Part shown: in pieces, positions 1 through 10,929 of the stretch
How positions within the stretch are numbered: position 1 is the first letter of the stretch
How the letters are laid out: each line of letters starts with the position of its first letter
Source of the DNA: Adineta ricciae
Lineage: Eukaryota; Rotifera; Eurotatoria; Adinetida; Adinetidae
Assembly: GCA_905250025.1 (NCBI GenBank)
Contig: CAJNOJ010000003.1
Span: 1 to 64,000, forward strand
Length of the DNA: 64,000 nucleotides
Direction: 5' to 3'
Made by a program: the position numbers and the translations under genes
The notes under the pieces: generated by a model
What the model was told of the DNA's origin: nothing
The model's database searches: none
The model's input: the letters and a program-made list of their open reading frames with translations, nothing else

Positions 1-195
1 ACGTTCCAAAACCAAATACACACACTAAAGTGTATGTACGGATCGCACCAAATGAAAAATACATAAAATGTAGCGAATATCAACAATGAAATTTTCTCTT
101 ATCCTATCTATTACTATATCCCAAAATCCTCCATCCAAAATTATACCATCACACAGAGCAATTAATTCGAAATCGCATTCAACATTTTCACCTAA

Positions 196-531
196 TTATA
201 CACAGATATCCTCACACGAAGGAATGTTCTCCTCCATGTTCACACATACAATGCACACGTGTGTGGCTGCAGAGGAAATGAAAATTTCGATTTCGGATCC
301 AAAGTTCGCGACCATCGGAGATATCGTTTCTGGTGTTTTCCCGTCAAATAGAGCTTCTCTTTCCGAGTCAGAATCTGTATTTCGGTGGTTGAAATACACA
401 TTGCGAGAGGTAGAAACGCTCTCCTCCATGGTTCGCAGATATGCGCAGTTGAATATGTGTGGATTGTGGGTGTGAACCTTAAGCGGGAAGTCGCTTTTAC
501 GATCGATTGTAGATATCGTCCGTAGTTTTTT
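196..531 (-). CDS. Possible coding exon, unrecognised protein
   Basis: An open frame of about 111 codons runs on the minus strand from a polypyrimidine tract and AG just above position 531 to a stop at 196. It encodes a mixed-composition segment (for example DFPLKVHTHNPHIF and FGSEIEIFISSAAT) that looks more like protein than random AT-rich sequence. The local base composition is less AT-rich than its surroundings, so long frames are open on both strands and chance is a real alternative. It may be the last exon of the gene whose other piece lies at 902-1574, but no linking intron was established. No family was recognised. Confidence 0.25.
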   Translation of the reverse strand, partial: KKLRTISTIDRKSDFPLKVHTHNPHIFNCAYLRTMEESVSTSRNVYFNHRNTDSDSEREALFDGKTPETISPMVANFGSEIEIFISSAATHVCIVCVNMEENIPSCEDICV

Positions 532-901
532 CTGAAAGAGAGATTGTGTTTTGCAGTGACAAAGGAGATGTGATGCTGAGATGTTATGTTTTCAGACAGA
601 GAAAGGGTCACGGGTATGTTGTTAGATTTGGTTGACATGCGTATATGTGCAGCGGAGGTGAGAATTTGATGGCAAAGTCGAATTTTGTTGTTTATTGGAA
701 GGATTGAAGTGATAGGTTTTTATATATAAGGGGATGTAGTTCGGATATCGTGCCTTATGATTTTGGCTATTACATGGTTTGTGAAGTGAAAGAAGCTTCA
801 TTTCAACCTTGAATAAGAATTTGCTTTGCTCATGGAACCCGGTAGTGGCAACTGGGAGGATCAGTGTTTGTACTCTGCGGATAGGAATGAAGATTTAGTT
901 T

Positions 902-1574
902 TCATGGTGTATATGTAGGAATCTGCTTGTGTGTGGTCGAATTGCATTTAGTTTGAGATTTGAAGAAGTTGTGGTTTTTCCCAATTATCTTGAGGGTATT
1001 TTTTGGATGGAGTAGTCTTTCTCTAACAGAGCTAGGACGAGTACAAGTACAATACTTTATACTTAAATACTTGTACTTTCGAGTATTAAAGTGCGTTTTA
1101 CTTGAAAAAGTACGAGTATCTAAGTATAAAGTATTGTACTTGTACTTTCCCAAAAATACTTGTACTTTGGCAGCCAAGTACTAAGTACATTTTTTAAAGT
1201 ACAAGTAAAGCACTTATTACTTGAAAAGTACAAAAAACTCAAGTACAAATACTTTCGTCCTAGCTCTGTTCTCTAAGTTGGTGTGGTAGAAGCGATGAGT
1301 GACCGTTTGGTTCCATGCGAATCAGGATCTGCGCTGTTTCTAATGCATTTTTGTGAGATAGTGGCCGGCATAGTGTGCAGTAGTTGTATAGGACAGGGTT
1401 TTTCTTGAATATACAGATATTACTCGTTTCGATTGTTGAGCCATTGCAACTGCGGCAACCTGCAGGCGTGATACGGAATGGTCTTAAAGAGCTCTCTGAG
1501 CGATAGTTGAGATTTTTTTGGAGCAGCAGTTCTGGTGCAGGTATATAGGCGTTTTCAGTATATGCCATTAGCAT
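902..1574 (-). pseudogene. Open frame interrupted by a hAT MITE
   Basis: Two minus-strand frames flank the MITE at 1027-1268. If the MITE and one copy of its 8-bp target duplication are disregarded, the frames on the two sides are in phase, so the insertion appears to have split one reading frame of about 140 codons. The upstream half contains a paired-cysteine pattern (CRSC, then about 20 residues, then CTLC) like a small zinc-binding site. The frame begins at an ATG at 1574 preceded in frame by a stop, so this is either a complete small ORF or an internal exon. No family was recognised. With the MITE in place, translation from the upstream half reaches a stop inside the element. Confidence 0.35.
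1027..1268. mobile_element. Non-autonomous hAT-type MITE, 242 bp
   Basis: The element has perfect 14-bp terminal inverted repeats, CAGAGCTAGGACGA at the left end and its reverse complement at the right. It is flanked by a perfect 8-bp direct repeat TTCTCTAA at 1019-1026 and 1269-1276. A CAGAG terminus with an 8-bp target duplication is characteristic of the hAT superfamily. The interior has no coding capacity and is built from many copies of a TACTTGTACTTT-like word in both orientations, giving extensive self-complementarity. The intact terminal repeats and exact target duplication point to a fairly recent insertion. Confidence 0.9.
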
Positions 1575-1875
1575 GGGTATCCGATGACAAATACGAAATA
1601 TCTATGGCGAACGCATGGCATACGGAGAAATTGTACTGGGTAGAAAAAGCAACATGCTCAAAATTTCGACACTTGCGGTCCTTATATTTCCGGTTTTCCA
1701 TTGCACAACACGGTTACTTCGGCTGCAGTTTTGAACGCAAAGACGTTGCTGAATCTGGTTTCTGCAATAGGAGTTTGATTAATTTTCTTTGACTCTGATA
1801 TTTATTCTCCATTCCAGTCGTTCATTTATAGATGCCATTGCCACTTTGACACGTCAGCCTATAGATTATATCTTC

Positions 1876-2954
1876 TCATTCACCCTTCCTTTCACTTTGA
1901 TCCACCATCGAGGTTGATCTCAATCTTTTCAAAGCCTGCATCGCTACTGATTGACTACATCGATTCCCTGTAGCCACTGNAAAACGACTACCATTCGTAC
2001 CTTTTATAGTCAGTGCATTAGCACGTTCATTGAATGCTGCTGCATTTCCGCTGATCATAACTGTTACTATTCCACTTCCTCCAATTGCAGGATCACTAGA
2101 AAGAGCAATATCGGCATTATTCCAATTAATATTACGATAACCATTTGGTAAGAGTTCTTGGGATTCGAGCGATAGATCATCGAATGTTATTAATGCCTTG
2201 CCAGTCACACAACCTATATTTAAAATAAAGAAATTCATTAAAATGTGGATTTAGTAAACAATGAAAAGCTAAACACAAATAAACAATTACAATATCTAAT
2301 CGGAGAACAGATAACTGAAAGAAACAGACTACGCTGCAAAAAATTGTTTGAGTATTTGACATATAAGTTGTTGACCAAGTGATGATAGTTATCAAAACGA
2401 CTCTAGACTTCCTATTTACTTGGATTTAATGTTGTTGTTGCAGTTGTTGTTGTTGTCGTCTTCGAGGTTGCCGTTGATACTACCGATTCGTTGTCTAAAA
2501 TCAATCATGTGTCTGATTAGTATTGAATATATAAGTATAAACTTTAATAATGATATTTCATTGTCTCAAAAAAGTTTGTTCATACTTCACATTTGATCAA
2601 TACATACTTGTTGAACGAGATTTCATTACAAATAAAATAATCAGAACTATGCAGAGTATCAGTAAACCAATTAAAATAAAACTTAAAACCAAGATTATCC
2701 ATTTTAAACAGTTGAAAGAACACTTTTCTTTGATACTGTATTATATAAATAAAAAAAAACAAATCAATAAAGATATTCAAATAAAAAAAAGCTTTTTACC
2801 TAATTTCATCAGCTTGTGTTCTTTGTTCAATAGAACGACTTAATGATGGTAGATTATATGAAGCCAATTCAAGAGGAGGAATTGAAGATTCTACATTTGT
2901 TCGTACATCATCATAATCTGGTGGATTTTCAAATACTTTTTCATTTAACGCCAT
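1876..2954 (-). CDS. Type II membrane protein with Thr-rich stalk and C-terminal secreted domain
   Basis: Four exons join in consistent phase: 2954-2800, 2735-2608, 2494-2420 and 2213-1876 (ATG at 2954). The product has an acidic N-terminal region of about 55 residues (starting MALNEKVFENPPDYDDV), one hydrophobic helix encoded by exon 2 (WIILVLSFILIGLLILCIVL), a Thr-rich stalk in exon 3, and a C-terminal domain beginning CVTGKALITFDDL with an NGYRNINWNN motif. The topology implied is type II, with the stalk and C-terminal domain outside the cell. The FDDL...NGY...WNN pattern resembles secreted, possibly carbohydrate-associated domains, but I cannot name a family. A single N at 1980 lies inside the last exon, so the final ~35 codons may belong to another contig. 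Confidence 0.65.
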
Positions 2955-3487
2955 CCAATAATAAACTATCTGAAAAATACGCGTAAAAAGCCTTTCTGAC
3001 TCTCTTAAGCGAGAGGTAACGTTTATTATACTTCCTAATCTTTGTTTTTCAATTCTTTTGATAAATGAACGCGCAAATGTGAATGAAATAACTGAAGAAG
3101 GAATGCGTATATTTCGTATTTACATTCTTGTTATCATTATTTGCAGAAGAGCAACATCAATATTTTCACTGAATTCATCAATCATGGTTAATTATCCCTT
3201 TACACATGATATATGTAGAGAGATCGATATCTATTTCATATGAATATTTTTAATTAAAAATCGATATAAACAAGTCAATGATGGTTTTACATCGATAAAA
3301 GGACAAGTTCAAATGAAAAGCATTACGCGAAAGCGAAGAAAATACTCAAATGAATATCTGTATGTCCATGAAAAGTCTAACCTCATCAGACCATTCTTCG
3401 CTCCATCGTATAACTTTATCGAAAAAAATCAAAAAACAACTTTCCTTTTTGAAAACTCAAAATAAGGATGAGAGTAGAAAATCTCTA

Positions 3488-4760
3488 TTAATCCTCGTTT
3501 AAATCCTTATAATTTTCATATCCAATACACTCAATGATATTCGCTCCTATACATACATCATCGCGTCGACGAATAGCTTCACCTAATTGAATCGTTCGAT
3601 CATGCAAAGCTTGATCAATGAGTAAACTGTCGACTACAGAGAGTAGTTCATCATCGGTGAAATGATATATATCTAAACGTATTCCAAAGTCTAATTCATG
3701 CATATGTTGAGTATTATCATGTTAATCCCAAGACATTGCTAAAATATAATGTCTCAGTTACAACATTATTACCGCCATGAATAATTACCAAATCAACTAA
3801 TGGAAATATCTTAGTTTGTGGTAGACTTCGTTCACCAACCAGTGTTTGTTAATTTCAAATAGTTGCCATATGAATCGTTACTGATGACAAATCAATGTTT
3901 TGTTTCAGAAAGAATGTCAATTAAATGTTCCAAGAGCTGAGCTTCGGTGCAATGAATTGTACCTAATGAAATATATAGAAAACAACTTCTTGCAGAATGA
4001 TCTTGAAACGACATTGTCAAATCATAAACTTGATTAGTTTGACGTAACATTCGAATCAAGTCAATATCATATTCGACTGAGTGAATGATATTCTATATAA
4101 TCAACTTCTCGTAAATAAATATACATATTTGCATATTTCGACTCATTATTGAACTGTAAATCTGATAAAGATGGTACACATCTTGTTGATCAATCCAATT
4201 ATTAAATGTATTCCACATAGGACGAAACAGAAGTTCATATTCAAATCGAAAATGATTTCATTCACTTCGATCATTTTGTGGTAAATCGAAAAATGTTGGT
4301 GTAACATCAATACCAGCAATTCAAGTGGATTACAAGAAATAAAACGTATGAATAATATAGAACTAGTTATGCGAAGAGAAAAGCAAACTGAGTTGTCTTG
4401 AATAATAAAATTCAGTTGAACTTCATCTAGAACAGAACGTATGTATTGATGATATAATTTAGCTTTTTCGATTATTTATTATAAAAATCGTTTAATATAC
4501 ATTTTCCAATTGAACAATAATTGGTTGACGATTTACCAATATTGCATCATATTCGAAATCATTCCAAGATTTACTCGTTCTGTTTCGTTGGATCAATGAA
4601 ATCAACTACATAAGCTTCGAAATCGAGTGATGTCATTGTTTTCTTTCCATGTAGAATCAATAACACGATGACCATGACTTCAGAGAATATCATTCATACA
4701 AATACATTAATTAATTCAACAGTAACAACTAAAAGAAAAGAAAAATTCAGTTAATCGATG
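3488..4760 (-). pseudogene. UDP-glycosyltransferase (GT1) pseudogene
   Basis: Translated pieces in shifting minus-strand frames match the order of a GT1 UDP-glycosyltransferase: an N-terminal GHRVIDSTWK-like start near 4670, an SCNPLELLGIDVTP / PQNDRSE / WNTFNNWID block near 4150-4330, then SLGTIHCTEAQLLEHLIDIL near 3900-3980, the sugar-donor signature VDLVIIHGGNNVVTETLYF near 3760, and a C-terminal ORF (3703-3488) with HELDFGIRLDIYHFTDDEL. Several in-frame stops and frameshifts separate these pieces, so no functional enzyme is encoded. The DQ pair that normally follows the HGG motif is damaged. UGTs conjugate sugars to small hydrophobic molecules. Confidence 0.8.
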
Positions 4761-5511
4761 ACAATGTTCAGTTCTAATAATTTTGACGGAAGTAAATGAT
4801 TTTTCCATAGTCAATCGTATTTTCTAAAACAAACAAATTAATGAACATTGATTGAAAAAGAGAGAAGAAATAAATTACATAATAAACATTGTTGTATTCG
4901 AAATAAAAAAACAACATTTTATTACCTTGAGGATATCAATCAAAACATATTGTGCTTGAAACTATATAACTATATCAATGTTCTATTTTCTAACGAGTAT
5001 TTCTTATTAATATACGATAAATTTTTGAATAAAGTAAAGTATTTAAATGTGTATACATTCAATGTAAAAATAAATATTCTAGATTCTTTTTGCTTCGTCA
5101 TTTGATATAAAATATCATGTAAATATAAAGATTTTACGAATCACAATTTAAATTGGTTTAAAATACATTGAATATATAAAAATTGGAAAAATATCTACAA
5201 TTTTTATAAAGATATAAATATACATATCAATCTTCTTTTTCATTTTATTCGTACAATTACATGACAAAGAGAAATAAATACATCGATTTTTTTAATCACT
5301 GTACTAATTATTCAGAGATAATGTGTATTATAATATTAATTTTCTGTACAAAAAAGAATGAAATAATATCTGTTATCTCATACTCATCGATTGTTGTTTC
5401 ATTGTTTAACGAACTCAACTAGAAAAACAATCTGTTAATCATATAAGGGTAGAGTAAATGATCGTGTCAGTACATTGAAAATAATTTTACAATACATTTA
5501 TTTATTTACAG
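4761..5511. other. AT-rich intergenic stretch
   Basis: Very AT-rich sequence without a convincing gene. The ORF at 4848-5105 is low-complexity and Lys/Asn/Ile-rich, as expected by chance. The missing upstream exons of the GPCR fragment at 5512 would have to lie here but were not found. Confidence 0.5.
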
Positions 5512-5929
5512 TATAATGCCATCTTTTCTTATTATTTTATTAAGTAGTCTTTCAATTTATTATTTAAATCGTTTACGAAATACAACTCAAATGAATAATT
5601 CAAAAATTCATCATCGAAATATATCAATAACATTTATAAGTATAATCTGTCTTTTTGTTATAATACGAATATCATCTTCACTTATTTATGGATTCTTTCA
5701 TTTTGATCTTTCTGCAACTGTTTTCGGTCGTTGTATCATAAATACTTTCGATTTATTTCTATATACATTTCCTCTTTTCAATTTTCCGATCTATCTTATC
5801 ACATTTACTGATTTTCAACGCGAACTATTTCGTTTATTAATGAGAAATCGTGCCACTTTGTCAATGCCTACAAGAAATATTCAGTCTATTGTTAGACAAA
5901 TTCATTTAGAAAATATTTCAAATAAATGA
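5512..5929 (+). CDS. C-terminal part of a rhodopsin-like GPCR (TM5-TM7)
   Basis: An exon with a good acceptor (TTTATTTACAG just before 5512) encodes 138 residues ending in a stop. It contains the end of TM5 (FLIILLSSLSIYYL), a short basic loop, a clear TM6 (ISITFISIICLFVIIRISSS) and TM7 followed by a helix-8-like stretch (NFPIYLITFTDFQRELFRLL), where the usual NPxxY is replaced by NFPIY. This is the layout of a class A GPCR. No exons for TM1-TM4 could be found upstream, so it is either a fragment left by rearrangement or the last exon of a gene whose 5' part is missing. The ligand is unknown. Confidence 0.6.
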
Positions 5930-6028
5930 AAGTAATAGACTATTGCACTTTATATACAAATTCATTCAATTAATGTTATTCTTCTATGTTCTTTATCATA
6001 AATGAGCATGTTACATCAAAGTATTTTC

Positions 6029-6988
6029 TTAATAAAGACATCTTAAAATTCGAGTAAATCCATTGTCATTATATGTTGACCAAGAATTCGAATACCAAAC
6101 AACACGTGTTTGTGTAGTATCACAATCATAATAAGCATATACTGTAGCCGTTGGAGAATTAGTTAATTTTCGACAAAATCCAGTAGTGTCCCAATATGAT
6201 GAACTCGATGAACTCCATTGACCACAAGCAACACCATTTGGAAAATATAAACCACTTTGCTGCAAATTTGTGCATTCAGTATATGAAGCGATGGAATTAT
6301 CTACACTACTGCATGTTATGGTTCTTCCATCAATAACTTGACTCAATGTGAAGGAAGTGCCTGTCAATAATGCTGTTGCTACAAAAGAAATTTTAGGTAA
6401 AACAAAGAAATATTCTCATTTACTTACTGGTTGTTGAAGACGTTGATGTTCCGGTCGAAGTTGTTGACGACGATGTCGATGAGGATGTTGTTGAGGATGT
6501 GGTTGTTGGTTCTGTTTTAGAAAAACAATATAGAAAATTCTTTCGAAAATAATTCATTCTTTCTCTTTCAATGTTAATATTTTCTACAATTACGACGAGT
6601 ATAAATCATTATTTTTCAAGACAGAATATGATTAAATGAATTGTATGAATGTATACTGACCAGGTGGTATTCTTGTTTGAGAAATAACAACTATTGACAC
6701 AGTATCTAGATCAGATAACATACTTGGATTTAACACATCAATAAAAAGGTCACAGTTCAAAGTTGAATGATGAAAACTCGCTGCTTTACATTGAATTTGT
6801 TCTAAACAGATCGTTTGACATTTGAAAATATTTCTTGTAAATGTTGTATTATATGGTAAACAGGTTGTGTTTACACATTGGAACCGTTGATTTTTCATTA
6901 CAGATATTCGAAATGATCGCATATTGTCTGTAATTGATTGTACAATAGAAACAACGCAAAACAAAAGAAGAAATCGCCCACGATTCAT
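6029..6988 (-). CDS. Secreted modular protein: Cys-rich N-domain, Ser/Thr linker, Cys-rich C-domain
   Basis: Three exons join in phase (6988-6661, 6511-6428, 6378-6029), giving 253 residues. Exon 1 starts with a signal peptide (MNRGRFLLLFCVVSIVQS) and continues into a six-cysteine segment containing CVNTTCLPYNTTF and CQTICLEQIQCKAASF, which resembles PAN/apple-type folds. Exon 2 is almost purely Ser/Thr (TSSTTSSSTSSSTTSTGTST), a mucin-like linker. Exon 3 carries a second compact domain with CGQW, WDTTGFCRKL and a terminal ILRCLY. The protein is presumably secreted and O-glycosylated. Apple-like domains bind proteins or sugars in other animals; the partner here is unknown. The gene at 48257 has a similar N-terminal layout. 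Confidence 0.7.
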
Positions 6989-7718
6989 TAATGAAAAAGC
7001 TTCAAATTAACAAAAAAATGTTTCTTTTGAAATGAATTGTGTTGCACATTTTCTCCTTCTTTTTTTTTACAAAAAAACTTTTTCTCTTTTTTCTGTAAAA
7101 CAATTCAATTACTCTGAAAGATTACTGATCTTGAAATTACACTCAAAATCATTTTTTATTTTCGTTCAATTCAACGAATTGAAAAAACATTTTTATTTGT
7201 AATTTGTAAATTTATAATAGTATAGAAAAATTTATTATGAAGAATATCGATTCTGATCGATATTCTAAAAGAATTCCAATGACCAATATTTATGTTAAAA
7301 GAAACAATACATGACTTTCCGCTCTTCATTGTTCTTTTTTAATTTTACTCACATTCGAATATAAAATGTATAACAAAAAGGAAGCTCAGATTTAGTCATA
7401 CAAAGATTATAATTACAATAATGATGAAAGATAAAATAACCATTGTTTATTTCAAATGCCAAGGTGCATACAAGTCATTAAATATATTAAAGAGTCAAAT
7501 GAGAGAGAGAGAGAGTGAAATTCAAATATTGGTCATTTACTAGAATGATGTTCGTTATTCTAGAAGAATTTCATAAAGACTAAATTTTTTTTTAAATTTA
7601 TAAAAATATTAAATGTAGATGTGGATGTTTTTTTATCCCACTAGTTGTTTCAAATATCTTTCAATTTTCGGAAGACAACGAAACAGTTGTTTTGACACTT
7701 GTGAAAATGTGAGTCAAC
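6989..7718. other. Intergenic, AT-rich
   Basis: No gene seen. The stretch contains homopolymer T tracts near 7060 and a short GA microsatellite near 7500-7517. Confidence 0.5.
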
Positions 7719-7932
7719 TTAACCCTTCTTCTGTGTCGTGGGGTCTAATCGGATTTATTCTATACTTTTTGTGCTACTTGCTTTGGACTTAATGTTTTGG
7801 GTGTTCATTTGGTGTAATTTCTAGTCAGATATTGCTAGTTGATATCATACAGATAACTTGCATATAATGCTAAACTAGAGAAAAACCAGTCCATAGGTTC
7901 GATCGGACCCTACGACACAGGCGAAGGGTTAA
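7719..7932. mobile_element. piggyBac-type MITE with TTAA ends
   Basis: A 206-bp element (7723-7928) lies between two TTAA tetranucleotides at 7719-7722 and 7929-7932. Its 23-bp terminal inverted repeats begin CCCTTC and end GGGTC, and match at 20 of 23 positions. TTAA target duplications and CCC-starting termini are the hallmark of the piggyBac superfamily. There is no ORF, so it would need a transposase in trans. A decayed piggyBac transposase lies about 1.2 kb downstream, but I saw no evidence that it recognised these ends. Confidence 0.8.
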
Positions 7933-9119
7933 TCTTTTTGAATAATGTTGACATTGATTATTATATTATACACTATTACTCTTAAAATATATTTTCTTAA
8001 TTATTCTAATCAAATAAGATCAATCATCTGAAAATTAGATTTTTTTCGAAAATAAACATAGAAATCTTCATTCTAACAACATTAAATATTTTATTATTTC
8101 TCTTTTGTATGATTTTATCCATCTCCTGTTATTTATTTATATATTTTATCATATTCTTTATGAAAGAAATACATTAAAAAATCTTCATCATCATATTATA
8201 TTAATCCCTTAATCGTTATCGACGTATACATATATGTCCATGTGAAATTNAGCAAGCAAGCAAGCAAACAATTTATGTTTCTAAGACTCTTCTCTACGAG
8301 AAAGAGAATTAAATGTTTCATTATTTCTCTTTTGTATGATTTTATCCATCTCCTGTTACTTATTTATATATTTTATCATATTCTTTATGAAAGAAATACA
8401 TTAAAAAATCTTCATCATCATATTATATTAATCCCTTAATCGTTATCGACGTATACATATATGTCCATGTGAAATTTGCGAAAAAGTTGAAGACTATAAT
8501 TTCGTAAGTCTATTTTTTGCGTATATTCAGTGTTCATTCTATCATTCTGCATTTGCTGGAACTTTTTCTAGGGATGTTGGCGATTCGTTTCGACTATTTT
8601 TCTATGTATGATCTTTATTATAGTTTGTGTTTAGCATAGATTTACATTTCAAATATTGTATAGAAATTAGGAATTACATCAAATACGAAATATGGAACGA
8701 CAAAGAGTAATTCGAATAGACTAACCGAAAATCATATGAATAAGAACAGAATAAACATATGTACACACACAAGAGAAAAATGAAGCAGTATAAAATCATC
8801 TAATATATCTTGTCAGGAATAGCATTAGTGTGAATAATTATGCATTTAGAATAAATTTTTGTCGATAAGTATATCATATTTATTTGTTCATACTTTTCAT
8901 TCTATGTCCGAATTTGTTTTTGTACGATATCGGACCAACGTCAAACAACGACTTTCGCAATGAAAGAGGTACTGATGATAGTTTGTTATCATCAAGTTCA
9001 TCTTCTCTTATTTTTTTTTTCATTTAACTAAACGGACAACTACTTCAACAGTTCACAGAGATTCATTTCAATTGGTTGGCAAACGCGAAAATCGCGTCCA
9101 AAATTCTCAGATTTCTATT
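7933..9119. other. Intergenic, AT-rich, contains a local duplication
   Basis: No gene was recognised. A 157-bp duplication around the N at 8250 is listed separately. Faint N-terminal transposase-like coding may extend left of 9120, but it is too decayed to support. Confidence 0.4.
8093..8476 (+). repeat. 157-bp direct duplication flanking a single N
   Basis: Positions 8093-8249 and 8320-8476 are the same sequence with about one mismatch. The first copy ends exactly at the N at 8250. Between them lie a short AGCA-type repeat and about 60 unique bases. This is most simply an assembly joint where overlapping contig ends were not merged, rather than a biological tandem repeat. Confidence 0.8.
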
Positions 9120-10459
9120 GAGCTTTGAAAGTATATTTTTCCTGAAAATCAATTGCGAATGATTGTACATGAAACAAATCACTACGCTGAAAGTGTATGT
9201 AATAAATTGAATGTTCATCAATATTGTTCACGTATAAATCAATGAAGACTAAGAAAGTATGAAGAATTTCATGTTTTTTGTTGCATTACTAATATTACAA
9301 GGAATTATAAGAAAACCAGACCTTCAGATGTATTTTACAATTGATGAACTTTAATCTACACCAATTTTCTACAAAACTATTACGACTACGAGGTTCCAAA
9401 TACTGTTTAGAATGTTACATTTAGAAAATAATCAAAGTTCTGCATTGATTGTTCAAGAGACTATACCAACCTGGAAAGTTTTTAAATATTGATGATAATT
9501 TGCACTTATACAAGGGTCGCCTATCGCAGACAGAATATGATTCATTGAAAAGAGCATAATTTTGATTTAAGTTTTTCTTGTTATGTGATATAAATAGATA
9601 TATTCTATATTTTATTAATTATACGAGTCATTATATTAAATACAAAGAAAAATATAGTGATTTATCTCTATCAGGTCAAATAGTAATGACGTCGGGGAAA
9701 GATTATTTACATTTAGGACATTGTGTTGTAACAGATAATTGTTACTCTTTGCTGCAACTCTTTCAAGAACTTGTGAATAGAAAGGCAGATAGTATTGGAA
9801 CTGCCGATTCGAATAGAAAAAGCTTTCCACTTGATTTCAAACATTGTAAATTCAAAAGAAATGAAAGGATTATACGAAAAAAATGGCCTTGAAATAGTTT
9901 AACAAGAAATATGTTTATATATTATCAACATACAACACGATAGTCATCCAAAAGAGACAAACTCAAATTGAAAAACTACGATGCATTCATAAATATAATA
10001 ATACAATGGATGGAGTACATATGATTGATTAATTATTAGTTCATTATGGTATTTCTAGGAAAAGATAATAACAAAAAGAAATTCGAATCGCTTTTGTTTA
10101 TAAAACGCAAGCTCAAGAAACAAGTAACGACGTTACGACACAAGTTCAATTTTGCATGAATTTTTCTCGTTTCTTGTTAGAATACAATCTAGAAGAAAAT
10201 CTATCAAAACATTTAGTCAGACGAGAAAAACCAGTAAGTGAATTGATACCAACAGGATTACTTGAACAACTTTTTTCCATCATTGATTCCTTCAACTGAA
10301 AATAAGAATCATGCAGCACGACGATGCTACGTTTGTAATCATATATCAAACAAAAATGATCGAGCAAGAGACGAATGTTCGATTTGCAATGTTGCACTTT
10401 GTGTGAATTCATGTTTTCGTGTTTACCATACCGTACTAAACTTTAGAACAAAATTTTGA
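9120..10459 (+). pseudogene. Decayed piggyBac-like transposase
   Basis: Pieces in several plus-strand frames follow the order of a piggyBac (DDE_Tnp_1_7) transposase: an IVHETNHYAES-like helix near 9160, the DDNLHLYKGRLSQTEYDSLK block near 9495-9550, KFFLLCDINRYILYFINYT at 9570-9620, the catalytic-region stretch GHCVVTDNCYSLLQLFQELV with SNRKSFPLDF at 9710-9840, a YNNTMDGVHMID block near 9990-10030, and a C-terminal cysteine-rich finger (CYVCN...CSICNVALC) at 10325-10405. Stops and frameshifts between the blocks mean it is dead. A second, diverged copy lies at 20692-21720. Terminal repeats were not identified. Confidence 0.8.
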
Positions 10460-10929
10460 AATTTCAGAACGCTTCGTTTTGTAGACTTAGTTTTTTCGCA
10501 GCTTACAGATCTTTTTTACAATCTCTACTGAGTTTTTTGTTACGTCTTCAAGTTATGTTAGATTGCAGCACTGCAAATGAATATGATTCAAAATGAAGAC
10601 ATTCACATTCATATAAACTCTTTAGACAATGATGTGTGAGTGAGCGATAGCGCAAATTTTTTCTAAAAAATGGAAAGTGTTCGAGTTACAGTGGGAGTTG
10701 CAACACAAAACATTATTTTGCAGCGGACATGGGTATAGATGAGAATTCGGTTTAAGGATCTAAAGGGGCAATCCTGCGAATAAAATCCGATTAGCACGTT
10801 TCTTAATTTGCAACGAAGATCAAAACAAAAAGCTTCATAGTGCATGCGGATTGTTTATTAGAATTTTGAAGAGAAAAAATTTTAATAAGTATGTCTAGTA
10901 AGTAACATGTTTCCACTTGAATCCAATCT
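10460..10929. other. Intergenic, no gene seen
   Basis: Sequence between the piggyBac relict and the FG-GAP gene. It is also present in the second copy around 21720-22194. Short ORFs here are shadows without family resemblance. Confidence 0.5.
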
